A stretch of DNA of 64,000 bases. It comes from Manganibacter manganicus (GTDB taxonomy: Bacteria > Pseudomonadota > Alphaproteobacteria > Rhizobiales > Rhizobiaceae). Positions 20,860 through 29,065 of the stretch are shown in pieces. A program made the position numbers and the translations under genes. The stretch lies in NCBI RefSeq assembly GCF_002075885.1, contig NZ_MDET01000015.1:26882-90881 (forward strand), given 5' to 3'. A model generated the notes under the pieces. That model was given only the letters and a program-made list of their open reading frames with translations. It was not told the DNA's origin and did not search any database. The first letter of the stretch is position 1. The number at the start of each line of letters is the position of its first letter.

Positions 20860-21051
20860 TCTGCCTCCTAACATGGCTCAGGGTCGAGCGGTTGCTCCCC
20901 ATCTCTCGAACAGCCCGTCACGAAATCCCTTCCGGATTCTCACCCTCATGGGGCGTTGAGGAGTTTCCCCGTTGAAGGAGTCGGCCGAGACGGAGGCTCC
21001 GGGCGGAAGGCTCCGTGTCCTTGGGGATACCCACGATATTCCGGCGCGCAA

Positions 21052-21582
21052 TCATTCAGGAACGGTCAGCAATCCCTTCACAGCAAACAGCTCGACCGTG
21101 CGCATGAGGATGGCGCTCGCATGAGTGAAGTTTCCGAGCTGATCCTTGAAATAATAGCTCCACTTTTCGCCATGGAAGAGGTTGTTCCGCAGGCGGTAGA
21201 CGATGATGAGCAAGGCCAGAATGGTCTCCGCGGCGCCCGTTTGAGCCTCACTTGAAACAGCCTCGACCTCGGTACGGCCGCCGTTCGGGCCCGGGTGGAA
21301 GCGCAACGCCTGGAAGCGATGGTTGAAACCACTACCGTCGCGGTAACGCGCCGTGAAGAACGCAAGAGCCTCCTGAAAGGGCTCAACATCCAGACCAGAT
21401 CCATGGTTCGCGGCCTGGGCGACGCGCGCACGGAAACCGCCAATGCTGGCATTGTTTGCCATCACTCGCGCTTCGAAGAAGCTCCAGAGCAGGGAGAATT
21501 CGTGGATTGCCTGGCGCTCGTCGGGAACCAAGTGAGCGTAGCCTTCGGTATTGGCGTTGAGCCATGCCTCAACAGGCGACAT
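21052..21582 (-). CDS. HEPN-like hypothetical protein
   Basis: The product is about 176 residues and largely helical, with no signal or membrane segment. Near the C-terminus, VYRLRNNLFHGEKW has the R-x4-H spacing of HEPN-superfamily proteins, many of which are RNases in toxin-antitoxin or defence systems. ATG 21582 follows GGAAGA. No antitoxin-like partner is next to it. Composition is slightly less GC-rich than the core genes. The HEPN label is a motif-level suggestion. Confidence 0.65.
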   Translation of the reverse strand: MSPVEAWLNANTEGYAHLVPDERQAIHEFSLLWSFFEARVMANNASIGGFRARVAQAANHGSGLDVEPFQEALAFFTARYRDGSGFNHRFQALRFHPGPNGGRTEVEAVSSEAQTGAAETILALLIIVYRLRNNLFHGEKWSYYFKDQLGNFTHASAILMRTVELFAVKGLLTVPE

Positions 21583-21760
21583 CGATCTTTCTTCCCGCAC
21601 TCGTTTCGCAACCTACGCCCAGATGACAAAACAACGACCGGGCACTGGGTAAATCTACCCTCATTCGTAGGGTAGCTCACCGAACAGACCGATCATGAGA
21701 TCACCGTCGTACAGAGAAAATGGAATCTCGACATAGTGGTCTGGATGGCGAGGAAGCCTG

Positions 21761-21898
21761 GTCAATGGTCTATTGACGATCGATCTTAAGCGCGAGATCC
21801 CCGAAGAGATGAAACTGCGCCGGATCGAGATCACGGCCGAAAAGGCGCTGCCCCAAGTCGAGACCAGGCCCATCGAGGCAGAGAAGCAGGCCGCCTGA
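21761..21898 (+). pseudogene. 3' remnant of an hsp20 gene
   Basis: An in-frame 45-codon stretch reads VNGLLTIDLKREIPEEMKLR and ends TRPIEAEKQAA-stop. This is the C-terminal end of a class of small heat-shock proteins (xNGLLxIDLxREIPExMKPRxI). The rest of the alpha-crystallin domain is missing upstream. It precedes the intact hsp20 by 84 bp. Confidence 0.8.
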
Positions 21899-21982
21899 GG
21901 TCCTTCTCAGCGCGACTCGCGAACGACGCCGGGCGCCGACGGAATAGCAATGTCAATCGAACGAACAGAAAGGAGAAGGATA

Positions 21983-22492
21983 ATGAGTGTCCGTGATTTG
22001 ATCCCTTGGGGCCGCAGCAACGGCAATCAGGTTCCCAGTATCTTGCGCGAGGGCGAACGTGATCCGTTTCTCTCGTTGCATCGCGAGGTGAACAGGCTGT
22101 TCGACGACGTCTTCCGCGGCTTCGGCTCGAACCTACCCTCTCTCGTTGGCGCGTCCGCCTTCAGCGGCGGTTGGCCGAGCGTGGAGATCTCCGACGGCGA
22201 GAAGGAGATCAAGGTGACCGCCGAAGTCCCCGGCTTGGAAGAGAAGGACATCGAAGTCCTGCTCGACGATGGCGTGCTGACGTTGAAGGGCGAGAAGCGC
22301 TCCGAAACGGAGGACAAAGACAGGCAGTTCACCGAGCGCTTCTATGGCCGCTTCGAGCGCCGCATCCCGCTCGGCTACGAGGTCAAGGACGACAAGGTCG
22401 ACGCGCGGTTCAGGAACGGCGTGCTAACCGTGACCTTGCCCAAGAGCGAGAAGGCGCAGTCGCAGGTCAAGCGCATCGCCATCAAGAGCTGA
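21983..22492 (+). CDS. Hsp20/alpha-crystallin small heat-shock protein
   Basis: A holdase chaperone of 169 residues. The alpha-crystallin domain runs from about residue 60, WPSVEISDGEKEIKVTAEVPGLEEKDIEVLLDD, to the end, with the conserved FRNGVLTVTLPK motif. The N-terminus MSVRDLIPWGRSN is typical of a rhizobial/plasmid-borne group. ATG 21983 has a strong AGGAGAAGG ribosome site. It heads a small cargo group and is followed after 75 bp by an NDUFS4-like gene. Confidence 0.95.
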   Translation: MSVRDLIPWGRSNGNQVPSILREGERDPFLSLHREVNRLFDDVFRGFGSNLPSLVGASAFSGGWPSVEISDGEKEIKVTAEVPGLEEKDIEVLLDDGVLTLKGEKRSETEDKDRQFTERFYGRFERRIPLGYEVKDDKVDARFRNGVLTVTLPKSEKAQSQVKRIAIKS

Positions 22493-22567
22493 CGCATGGC
22501 AGGCGCCGACGGCGAGCCATCTGACCGCCGTCGGCTGCATCCTTCGCCAGAGAGGAAGGGATGAAAG

Positions 22568-23326
22568 ATGGAGACGACGAGATCAACGGATCAACCAGAA
22601 TATCAATTGCTGCAGGGACGGCCGTCGAACGACAACCGGCACACGCTCCTTTCGATGGGGCGCCCGGTCTTCCCGCACGACGCGGTTGCGCGCATTTACA
22701 AGCCGTCACGCGCGGTAACGACCTCCGGAATGGCCCGCACGAAGGGTTGGCGACTTGTGTTCGAGCGGCGCACCGCGCCCTTCATCGAACCGCTTATGGG
22801 CTATACCGGCGGCGACGATACGCTGACCCAGGTCGAGCTAGCCTTCCCGACACCGGAATCGGCCATCCGCTACGCCGAGCGGCAGGGGCTTACTTATATT
22901 GTCCAAAGGCCGACCGGGCAAATCGGCAACGCCAGCAGTCGCCGCGTCAATGAAAAGCCTCCGCGAGTGGAAAGGTCGATGCACTCGTTCTCAGACGCGA
23001 CGCTGGATCGACTAGGGCTGGCTGCCCTTCAGGAAAGATACGGGCACGCCCTCGACGACGCAGCGAATCGAAACGACCGGTCCGGTCCGGAGAGTTGGAC
23101 ATCGCCCATGGGCGTGGTCTGCGATCCTACGCTAACGGTGGAAGCCAAGCGGTCGATCCTGATGAACTGGGCTTGGACCGAATACCTAATCGACCAGGCA
23201 ACCAATGAAGGGATGCCTGAGAACAACCGGCCGTCGCGCCTCGACGAGGTCGAGCAGGCGCTGCTGGCGCTCGAACGCGAGCTTGCGGCCGACCGGGGTA
23301 ATTCAGGCACGCGAAAGGCGGCATGA
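22568..23326 (+). CDS. NDUFS4-like protein (ETC complex I subunit conserved region)
   Basis: The product is 252 residues. Residues about 38-115 (ARIYKPSRAVTTSGMARTKG through ESAIRYAERQGLTYIV) match the NDUFS4/ETC_C1 region, normally an accessory subunit of respiratory complex I. The C-terminal half (EAKRSILMNWAWTEYLIDQA, then a helical EVEQALLALEREL) is an added domain found in cargo versions beside hsp20. A role in protecting or tuning respiration under stress is inference. A 28-bp stretch (22951-22978) recurs at 38859. Confidence 0.82.
   Translation: METTRSTDQPEYQLLQGRPSNDNRHTLLSMGRPVFPHDAVARIYKPSRAVTTSGMARTKGWRLVFERRTAPFIEPLMGYTGGDDTLTQVELAFPTPESAIRYAERQGLTYIVQRPTGQIGNASSRRVNEKPPRVERSMHSFSDATLDRLGLAALQERYGHALDDAANRNDRSGPESWTSPMGVVCDPTLTVEAKRSILMNWAWTEYLIDQATNEGMPENNRPSRLDEVEQALLALERELAADRGNSGTRKAA
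22951..22978 (+). repeat. 28-bp repeat shared with the broken hsp20 at 38859
   Basis: Identical at 26 of 28 positions to 38859-38886. Here it encodes NEKPPRVERS inside the NDUFS4-like gene. Confidence 0.85.
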
Positions 23327-23347
23327 GGTGCAGCGATTGACCCACGT

Positions 23348-23638
23348 GTGGTTTTCGATTGCCAGAAGGTTCTGCCGGGACGGTTCGCGCTGACGCTTGC
23401 CGTCCCCGCAGAAATGGCACCACCTGGCCACTCTCTTGATTTGTCCAACGACGCGAGAGCCGTTCCGCTCTCGGCCAGCCGATCACGGCGTCCGCCGCGT
23501 CCTGGCCATCAAAGGAGCGGCGAGCCCAACGTACACTCTCCTCCCAAGCCATATCGCCGGAGACGGGACAGAAAGACGGATATGAATCGGGGCGTCCAAC
23601 GCTCAACAGGTTATCGTCTCTTACATGCAAGTCTTTAG
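23348..23638 (+). pseudogene. Possible remnant of an RNA polymerase omega-like gene in a 500-bp gene-poor gap
   Basis: The interval 23327-23829 has no convincing gene. A frame opening with GTG at 23348 reads VVFDCQKVLPGRFALTLAV, similar in pattern to the DC-KVPxRFxLxLxA start of omega (RpoZ) proteins, but the similarity ends abruptly, as after a frameshift. Overlapping minus-strand frames are no better. This is a weak, motif-only suggestion. Confidence 0.25.
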
Positions 23639-23829
23639 GTCGCAGCTTGTGGACCAATGGCAGCTAAAGCGGTTGCTGCCCGTCATCGGCGCCGGTCTGG
23701 GTTTATCGTTGAGAGCGTCCGCGTATAAAATTTGACTATATAGCCTGAAGGTTATCCCTCTCGAATTCCTATGCAGTGGCATCCTAGAAATGGCTGCGCA
23801 CTGGAGCGCCGAGGGAGCGCTCATCGGAA

Positions 23830-23991
23830 ATGGCTGGGAATGATCGGGGCAGGAAGAATCAGAACGAGGCACCGCGCCCTCAGAACGAGCCAGGTGGGGG
23901 TGGGCTTGGCTTGTTGCTTGTCCTTGCAATTACGGCGATCGGCGTCGGGTATGTTGGCTACCGGCTGACTCTCGTCTTCGGCCTGATCTAA
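23830..23991 (+). CDS. 53-residue single-helix membrane protein
   Basis: The frame encodes a hydrophilic, Asn/Arg/Pro/Gly-rich N-terminus (MAGNDRGRKNQNEAPRP), a glycine-rich hinge and one membrane helix (LGLLLVLAITAIGVGYVGY) ending LTLVFGLI. The layout of short polar tail plus one helix, and the next gene also being a small membrane protein, support coding. There is no strong ribosome site and no known function. Confidence 0.5.
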   Translation: MAGNDRGRKNQNEAPRPQNEPGGGGLGLLLVLAITAIGVGYVGYRLTLVFGLI

Positions 23992-24010
23992 AGAACGATC
24001 CTAGCGTGTC

Positions 24011-24283
24011 ATGCGGTTAGACGAGCAGTCGCGAGAGCACATTGGACGCTATGGCATCAAGCTGGTCGTCGCTGCGGCAATCGCTTACATTCTGAAGAGC
24101 GAGAATTTCCTTGCAACCTTTGCGTTGTGGACCGGCATATACGGCGTAATGGCCGTCGCTTACGCAGTTCATCGCGGCGAACGATTCGGCAAGACCAGCT
24201 TCACCTATTGGGATGAAGCTCTATGGTTGGCGGCGACGGCGTTGGGTCTCTACATTTTCAGTGGTCATCAACTGGCCGTTTGA
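24011..24283 (+). CDS. Small membrane protein, unknown function
   Basis: The product is 90 residues with probably three hydrophobic segments (YGIKLVVAAAIAYIL, FLATFALWTGIYGVMAVAYAV, LWLAATALGLYIFSGHQL). It starts 19 bp after the previous small membrane gene and is convergent with the hydratase gene. The family was not recognised. The start lacks a clear Shine-Dalgarno. Confidence 0.65.
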   Translation: MRLDEQSREHIGRYGIKLVVAAAIAYILKSENFLATFALWTGIYGVMAVAYAVHRGERFGKTSFTYWDEALWLAATALGLYIFSGHQLAV

Positions 24284-24301
24284 TCGGCTAAATCTGTTGG
24301 T

Positions 24302-25078
24302 TCAAAGAAAGCGTGCGGCTGCGTCGCCTACGCCTGACAACTCGACCTTCAGTTCCTGACCAGGAAGGATTTGCAGCAGCATCGGGATGATCGATCCGGT
24401 TGCTACGATATCGCCGGCACTGAGATAATTGCTTCTGGCGATCAGGTCATTCACGAGCCAGAGAGCAGAGTTGATCGGATCAACCAGCCCCTCTCCCGAT
24501 GCCGACTGAAACACCGGAACGTTGTTGATCGACGCTCGCATGTCGATCCTGTCCATGGCCTCCAGGCCTGTTGGCTCATGATATTTGTCGACGATCGTCG
24601 AAACATGGAACGCATAGTCAGCGATGGCGGCCAGGTGTGGTTGCCCAGTCAGGTGACCACGTCGCCCGACAAGACCGATAGCCGGTTGGTAGCTCAGGAT
24701 CGCCTTGCAAAATTGATCGCGAGTGATGGGCCAATGGTCTGCCCCCAAGGGACCTCCTATCGTAAAGACGATTTCGCATTGTGCCCCGATGAAACCTTGG
24801 GGAAGCCGGAACGGCCCGTGGGAGTCTTGAAGCACTGTTCCCACAGGAATCGGGCAGTAGATCGGACTGGCAAGGCCAAGCGAGCCGCGAATGGCCGGGC
24901 AAGTCCCTATGAGGGCGTAGCCTACCGCGTCATTGGCGAAGGCTGAGATTGCTGCTGACTGCACCGCCCAAGCGTCGTCTTCGCTTCGAAGCAGATCGAA
25001 AGGGATGTCTGAGGTCAGTCCCTGCCGACGGTTTCGGCAAAGCAAGTTAGCGAGATAATCGAGATTCTGGTCAATCAT
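24302..25078 (-). CDS. 2-keto-4-pentenoate hydratase-like enzyme (FAH superfamily)
   Basis: The product is about 258 residues. It follows the MhpD pattern: DDAWAVQSAAISAF, VGYALIGTCPAIRGSLGLASPIYCPIPVG, GAQCEIVFTIG (metal-ligand region), then SALWLVNDLIARSNYLSAGDIVATGS and PGQELKVELSGVG. Family members hydrate 2-oxopent-4-enoate in aromatic catabolism or act as decarboxylases. No other meta-cleavage gene is nearby, so the substrate is unclear. ATG 25078 follows GGGAG; an in-frame TTG at 25126 is possible. It is divergent from the porin. Confidence 0.8.
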   Translation of the reverse strand: MIDQNLDYLANLLCRNRRQGLTSDIPFDLLRSEDDAWAVQSAAISAFANDAVGYALIGTCPAIRGSLGLASPIYCPIPVGTVLQDSHGPFRLPQGFIGAQCEIVFTIGGPLGADHWPITRDQFCKAILSYQPAIGLVGRRGHLTGQPHLAAIADYAFHVSTIVDKYHEPTGLEAMDRIDMRASINNVPVFQSASGEGLVDPINSALWLVNDLIARSNYLSAGDIVATGSIIPMLLQILPGQELKVELSGVGDAAARFL

Positions 25079-25271
25079 AGAAGCACACTCCCGCGCGAGA
25101 GAGGGCGCAAAGTCGTGCTCAGTCAAATAAAAATCCGGCTATATGAGTACGTATATTTTTGTCGGAGCTTTTCTTATGAAAATACTATCGCAGCGCGGCT
25201 GAGCTCCCGTCGAAATAATATGCGGCTCTATTTAGCTTGAGGGTCCCACCAAACCGGAAGGATCTGAAGGT

Positions 25272-26543
25272 ATGAAGCCGCTTAAACCGTCCCTCGCACC
25301 CGCAGCTGCGGCCACAGCCGAGGCCGGTCGTCCAACAAGACCGGGGTCTGGGCGTCGGCGGACGCTTTGTCGGGGCGCGGTCGGCGCGGTCGCGATCATG
25401 GCCGGTTCGATGATGGGTCTTGGCCAGGCAGCGGCGGAACCCCTGAGCGCGCCGAGCTTTGGTGGCCCTCTGCGCCCGATCCCCGATCCTATGAGTACGG
25501 ATGCGGGCGTGTTTGGTCGGCTTCATATCACCGGCCAGCTCACAGGCATCGGCAATACGCAGACGAACGGCATTCCCGGCGTCGATCCCCGAACGACAGA
25601 TCCTCTCGTTGATATCGGCAATGCCCAAATTCAGGTGCAGACAACCGGGGCGCCCTTGACGTTCTTCGTCCAGGGCGGTGTCTACTCGCTGCCTTCTTTG
25701 GGTTCGGCCTATACCCGCGCAACCGACGTCACCGATCAGTTGTACGGGCCCGTGCCCGTTGCCTATGGCAAGCTCGAACTGTCGCCTAATTTCTCGGTGC
25801 AGGCGGGGTTGCTGCCGACGTTAATCGGCGCGGAATCGACCTTCACGTTCCAGAATATGAATATCGCGCGCGGCCTGCTCTGGAACCAGGAGCCGGCCAT
25901 CAGCCGCGGTGTGCAGGTGAACTATAGTAATGGACCGCTCAACGCCTCGGTGTCGGTCAATGATGGTTTCTACTCTGGGGATTACAACTGGGTATCCGGT
26001 CTGTTGTCTTATGCGGCGACGCCGTCGAGCACGATCACGCTGGTCGCCGCAGGCAATTTTGCAGAGTCCGGCAAGACCGGCGCGGCGACGCCTCTGGCGC
26101 AGAACAACAGCAGCATCTTCAATGTGATCTACACCTATGTCGACGGCCCGCTGACGCTCCAGCCCTACCTGCAATACACAACGGTCCGCTCGAACAGGGA
26201 CATCGGGATTGATCGCTCGGCCGAAACATTCGGCGGAGCGCTGTTGGCTCGATATGCCATCAATGAGAATTTCTCGATCGCTGGACGCGCCGAGTACATC
26301 GCTTCAAGCGGAGGAGATTGCGGCGTCGCCGCAGACTGCGCCCCCACTAATCTGCTCTACGGGCCGAAAAGCAGGGCGTGGTCGCTGACGGTGACGCCGA
26401 CCTACCAGCGCGGGATCTTCTTCGCGCGCACCGAGCTCTCGTACACCCGCATTGACCGGGTCACCGAAGGCTACGGCTTTGGGTCCAATTTCGACAAGCG
26501 CGACCAGGTTCGCGGGATGTTTGAAGCTGGGGTGCTTTTCTAG
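25272..26543 (+). CDS. Outer-membrane beta-barrel porin (BBP2/OmpL-like)
   Basis: The product is 423 residues. It has an extended, basic N-terminus and then a signal peptide core (VGAVAIMAGSMMGLGQAAAEP). The mature part is a long run of amphipathic strands such as GRLHITGQLTGIG, FFVQGGVYSLPSLG and TLVAAGNFAES, and ends in the aromatic FEAGVLF that suits BAM recognition. It resembles the BBP2/OmpL-like porin family. The 190-bp AT-richer region upstream is shared with the divergent hydratase gene, so the two may be co-regulated. Confidence 0.85.
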   Translation: MKPLKPSLAPAAAATAEAGRPTRPGSGRRRTLCRGAVGAVAIMAGSMMGLGQAAAEPLSAPSFGGPLRPIPDPMSTDAGVFGRLHITGQLTGIGNTQTNGIPGVDPRTTDPLVDIGNAQIQVQTTGAPLTFFVQGGVYSLPSLGSAYTRATDVTDQLYGPVPVAYGKLELSPNFSVQAGLLPTLIGAESTFTFQNMNIARGLLWNQEPAISRGVQVNYSNGPLNASVSVNDGFYSGDYNWVSGLLSYAATPSSTITLVAAGNFAESGKTGAATPLAQNNSSIFNVIYTYVDGPLTLQPYLQYTTVRSNRDIGIDRSAETFGGALLARYAINENFSIAGRAEYIASSGGDCGVAADCAPTNLLYGPKSRAWSLTVTPTYQRGIFFARTELSYTRIDRVTEGYGFGSNFDKRDQVRGMFEAGVLF

Positions 26544-26562
26544 GACGGGCGCGGGCGGAAAT

Positions 26563-26581
26563 GCGGAGCCGCCGGCTCCGC
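26563..26581 (+). terminator. GC-rich hairpin after the porin gene
   Basis: GCGGAGCC and GGCTCCGC pair around GCC, 20 bp after the porin stop. There is no T-run, so it may be a stability hairpin rather than an intrinsic terminator. Confidence 0.4.
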
Positions 26582-26607
26582 AGATGCTCTGCGGACTTAG
26601 GTGAAAC

Positions 26608-26919
26608 ATGAGTTTGGAACAGATCATATCGAAATTGGAGGCTCCTCAAGCCACAGTGACTGTGTATCCGGTCGTGCCCGTTCTCTGGGTCTATCGGAAC
26701 TATGATGATCGCTGGACTGTGCATCTTGAAGGTGAAGACTCCGAGTGGTGCCACCCCACGCGCAATGATGCGGTCGGTGCCGCGAGGCTGATAGGCGAGA
26801 GTTACGGCTGCTATCGTCTCTTTCTGCAACTGTCAGACGGCCGTTTCTGCCTGGAGATGATGAACCTCAGTCGACGGCGCGAACCGCGCCAGGTTGACCC
26901 AAGTGAGGGCGAAAATTGA
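26608..26919 (+). CDS. Small soluble protein, weakly DUF2188-like
   Basis: The product is 103 residues. The central part WVYRNYDDRWTVHLEGEDSE, then NDAVGAARLIGE and YRLFLQLSDGRFCLEMM follows a W-V-x-helix-strand pattern like the small DUF2188 fold, but identity is uncertain. ATG 26608 has AGGTGA upstream. Its stop overlaps the start of the next small gene (TTGA), implying translational coupling. Confidence 0.6.
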   Translation: MSLEQIISKLEAPQATVTVYPVVPVLWVYRNYDDRWTVHLEGEDSEWCHPTRNDAVGAARLIGESYGCYRLFLQLSDGRFCLEMMNLSRRREPRQVDPSEGEN

Positions 26920-27065
26920 GCCAGGCTGTACCAAGCAAGCGCCAAGTCTCCCGACACCTCATCCGCTGCGGCGTGGAGATCATCGTTCTGGTGGTGATCG
27001 CCGGTTGCGCTGTTCTTGCTGCCGCAGGCCCCAGCATCTATCTGGTGCTCAGCAATGGCGGTTGA
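26916..27065 (+). CDS. 49-residue single-helix membrane protein, coupled to the preceding gene
   Basis: A TTG start overlaps the previous stop codon, with GAGGG six bases upstream. The product has a basic N-terminus (SQAVPSKRQVSRHLIRCG) and one hydrophobic helix (EIIVLVVIAGCAVLAAAG), ending SIYLVLSNGG. Positive-inside topology suggests a cytoplasmic N-terminus. No family recognised. Confidence 0.55.
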   Translation: MSQAVPSKRQVSRHLIRCGVEIIVLVVIAGCAVLAAAGPSIYLVLSNGG

Positions 27066-27224
27066 ATGCAGAGTTGCAGGCCGTCCTGCTCACCCCAGGT
27101 TGCTGCGGTCGAAACCGAAGTTCTGCAAACGCGAGCGACGCCATAGATCGGAATACCTGCTCCTGATGTTTGCGGCGAGCTGTGCCGCTGTGCAAGTCGT
27201 CGCCATAGTTTTTCTGAGAGCGGC

Positions 27225-27548
27225 ATGACACGCCCTGCTGCTCCCGCCCTCCAACTCGACGACCGAAGGCGCGCTATCGGTGAAAGCCGTCTGGCTGAGT
27301 TGCCAAGCCTGAGGACGCAGTTGGAAATGGCCAGAGTCCTCAAGGAGCACCACATCTGGCTGGCGGTGAGGATTATCGAGGAGCGCGAAGACCAGGCGCA
27401 GTTTCGACGGCACCGCCGGCTCCGGGATCTGCTCGAAGCGAATGCCTTGCTTGAAGCGGTGATCGAACTCGGAGCTCATCTCCAGCCAACACGGCACCCT
27501 TGGTCGATGGGGCGGTCGGGAGATCGTTGGCGTTGTCGCGTGGCGTAG
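27225..27548 (+). CDS. Hypothetical helical protein
   Basis: The product is 107 residues, Arg/Leu/Glu-rich and predicted helical (SRLAELPSLRTQLEMARVL, ERREDQAQF-like region, LRDLLEANALLEAVIELG). Third codon positions are GC-rich, supporting coding. The start overlaps by ATGA the end of a short upstream frame that could encode a 20-residue hydrophobic peptide. A minus-strand frame covers the same bases but looks less natural. The function is unknown. Confidence 0.45.
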   Translation: MTRPAAPALQLDDRRRAIGESRLAELPSLRTQLEMARVLKEHHIWLAVRIIEEREDQAQFRRHRRLRDLLEANALLEAVIELGAHLQPTRHPWSMGRSGDRWRCRVA

Positions 27549-27685
27549 AACGATCACGGTAATTTGCGCAGGTGCGTGGGCCGACACGATGACTTGGCGG
27601 CTGCCCTGATGATCGCGTTGCTAAGCTCCCTCGGTCGTCGCCGGGAGCGGCCAAAAGAACTCTCGAAAGATGGAGAACAGGCAGC

Positions 27686-28633
27686 ATGACGCCCAGAGGC
27701 GACCCTCCGTTATTCGGCGGTCTGATGACCGCACTTGTCACTCCGTTTAGGGGTGAGGCTATCGATTTCGACGCCTTGGCGGAGCTCGCCAACTGGCAGA
27801 TCGACCAGGGCGTACGGGGGCTTGTCGCCTGCGGCACCACGGGCGAGGCGCCGACCCTGTCTCATCCGGAATGGGCGGCGGTGATCCGGTTGTGCGTCGA
27901 GGTCTCCAATGGCCGTGTGCCGGTGATCGCCGGCTCGGGGACCAATGATACACGGCGTACCGTGGAGTTGACCAGCGAGGCGGCTCGCCTTGGCGCGGAT
28001 GGTGCTCTGGTCGTCACGCCTTACTACAGTCGGCCCAGCCAGGAAGGCCTGTTCCGGCATTTCGAAAGCGTCGCGCAATCTGCGGAACTGCCGATCATCA
28101 TCTACAATGTCCCTTCGCGGACCGCCGTCGATATCAGGATCGAAACGCTCGATCGTCTTGCACACCTGTCAGGTCTTGTCGGCATCAAGGACGCAAGCGG
28201 AGATCCGACGCGGGTAAGCACGATGGCCCTCTACTTTGGCGATCGTTTCACCCAGCTTTCCGGACATGACCGATCCATGCTGGCTTTCATGACGACTGGC
28301 GGCGATGGCGCGATTTCGGTCGTTTCGAACGTCGCTCCGATGCTGACCGCGGCGATGATCGGCGCGGTGCGGAAGAGTGCCTATCTGGAAGCTCGGCGCA
28401 TCAACGCCCATCTTTTCCCGCTGATCGAGGCGCTGGAACTTGAAAGCAATCCATGCCCGATCAAGTTCGCGTTGCATTGCGCGCGCGGATACTCGCCGGC
28501 CGTCCGCCTTCCGCTGGTCGAGGTCACTGAAGGCACCGCAGCAAGAGTACGCGCTGCCGTGGCGGAGATCGACACATTGGCGATCGATACGTCTTTGGTC
28601 GCCGAGCGGTCTCTCGTCCCCCTCTCGGCCTGA
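27686..28633 (+). CDS. DapA-family aldolase (4-hydroxy-tetrahydrodipicolinate synthase-like)
   Basis: The product is 315 residues, a class I aldolase TIM barrel. Key residues are visible: LVACGTTGEAPTL (pyruvate carboxylate site), IIIYNVPSRTAVDI (catalytic Tyr and substrate Arg) and LVGIKDASGD (Schiff-base Lys). DapA condenses pyruvate with aspartate semialdehyde in lysine synthesis. As accessory cargo among stress and uptake genes, it could be a paralogue acting on another keto acid. GGAGAACAGG precedes ATG 27686. Confidence 0.88.
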   Translation: MTPRGDPPLFGGLMTALVTPFRGEAIDFDALAELANWQIDQGVRGLVACGTTGEAPTLSHPEWAAVIRLCVEVSNGRVPVIAGSGTNDTRRTVELTSEAARLGADGALVVTPYYSRPSQEGLFRHFESVAQSAELPIIIYNVPSRTAVDIRIETLDRLAHLSGLVGIKDASGDPTRVSTMALYFGDRFTQLSGHDRSMLAFMTTGGDGAISVVSNVAPMLTAAMIGAVRKSAYLEARRINAHLFPLIEALELESNPCPIKFALHCARGYSPAVRLPLVEVTEGTAARVRAAVAEIDTLAIDTSLVAERSLVPLSA

Positions 28634-28816
28634 CCGGGTAGCCTTTATAAAAACAGCATGATGCTGCTGTGTTCTCCAATGAAAATACGGATGAAATCCG
28701 GCTGTCCGTGAAATGGAGAACAAATCCAGACATCCTTAAATTCAATGTATCGGCAAAAGACATCATTTGACTCGACGAGTGGAATGGCCTGCCGATACTG
28801 AGAAAGGATCTCTGCA

Positions 28817-29011
28817 ATGCACCCTCGCGGATACAATTTCTATGCGATGCAACAACAGAACAAGGCCAACCATGGGCGGACGGATGGCGAAGCCAAGGTT
28901 GCCGTGCGCTCGGATGAGCCGATGGCCGACGTTGGAATGTTCCTGCGGCTCGGAGTCGTGATGGCCCTCGTGATTGCGGCTGTCGCCACAGTCACCGCGT
29001 TGGCCGGCTAG
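28817..29011 (+). CDS. 64-residue single-helix membrane protein
   Basis: A polar N-terminus (MHPRGYNFYAMQQQNKANH) leads to one C-terminal helix (FLRLGVVMALVIAAVATVTAL). AAAGGA lies upstream of ATG 28817. It sits in the same small-gene cluster; the role is unknown. Confidence 0.65.
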   Translation: MHPRGYNFYAMQQQNKANHGRTDGEAKVAVRSDEPMADVGMFLRLGVVMALVIAAVATVTALAG

Positions 29012-29065
29012 CGCGCCAACGACGTCCACAGCTCACTCTTCAACGAACAATCAGGATCATCTCCC

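Noticed and set aside
21661..21873. 70-residue minus-strand frame near the hsp20 remnant
   Set aside because: Antisense to the hsp20 C-terminal fragment, which has a recognisable family motif.
23127..23657. 176-residue minus-strand frame
   Set aside because: Overlaps the end of the NDUFS4-like gene; Arg/Ser/Pro-rich with no domain; no ribosome site.
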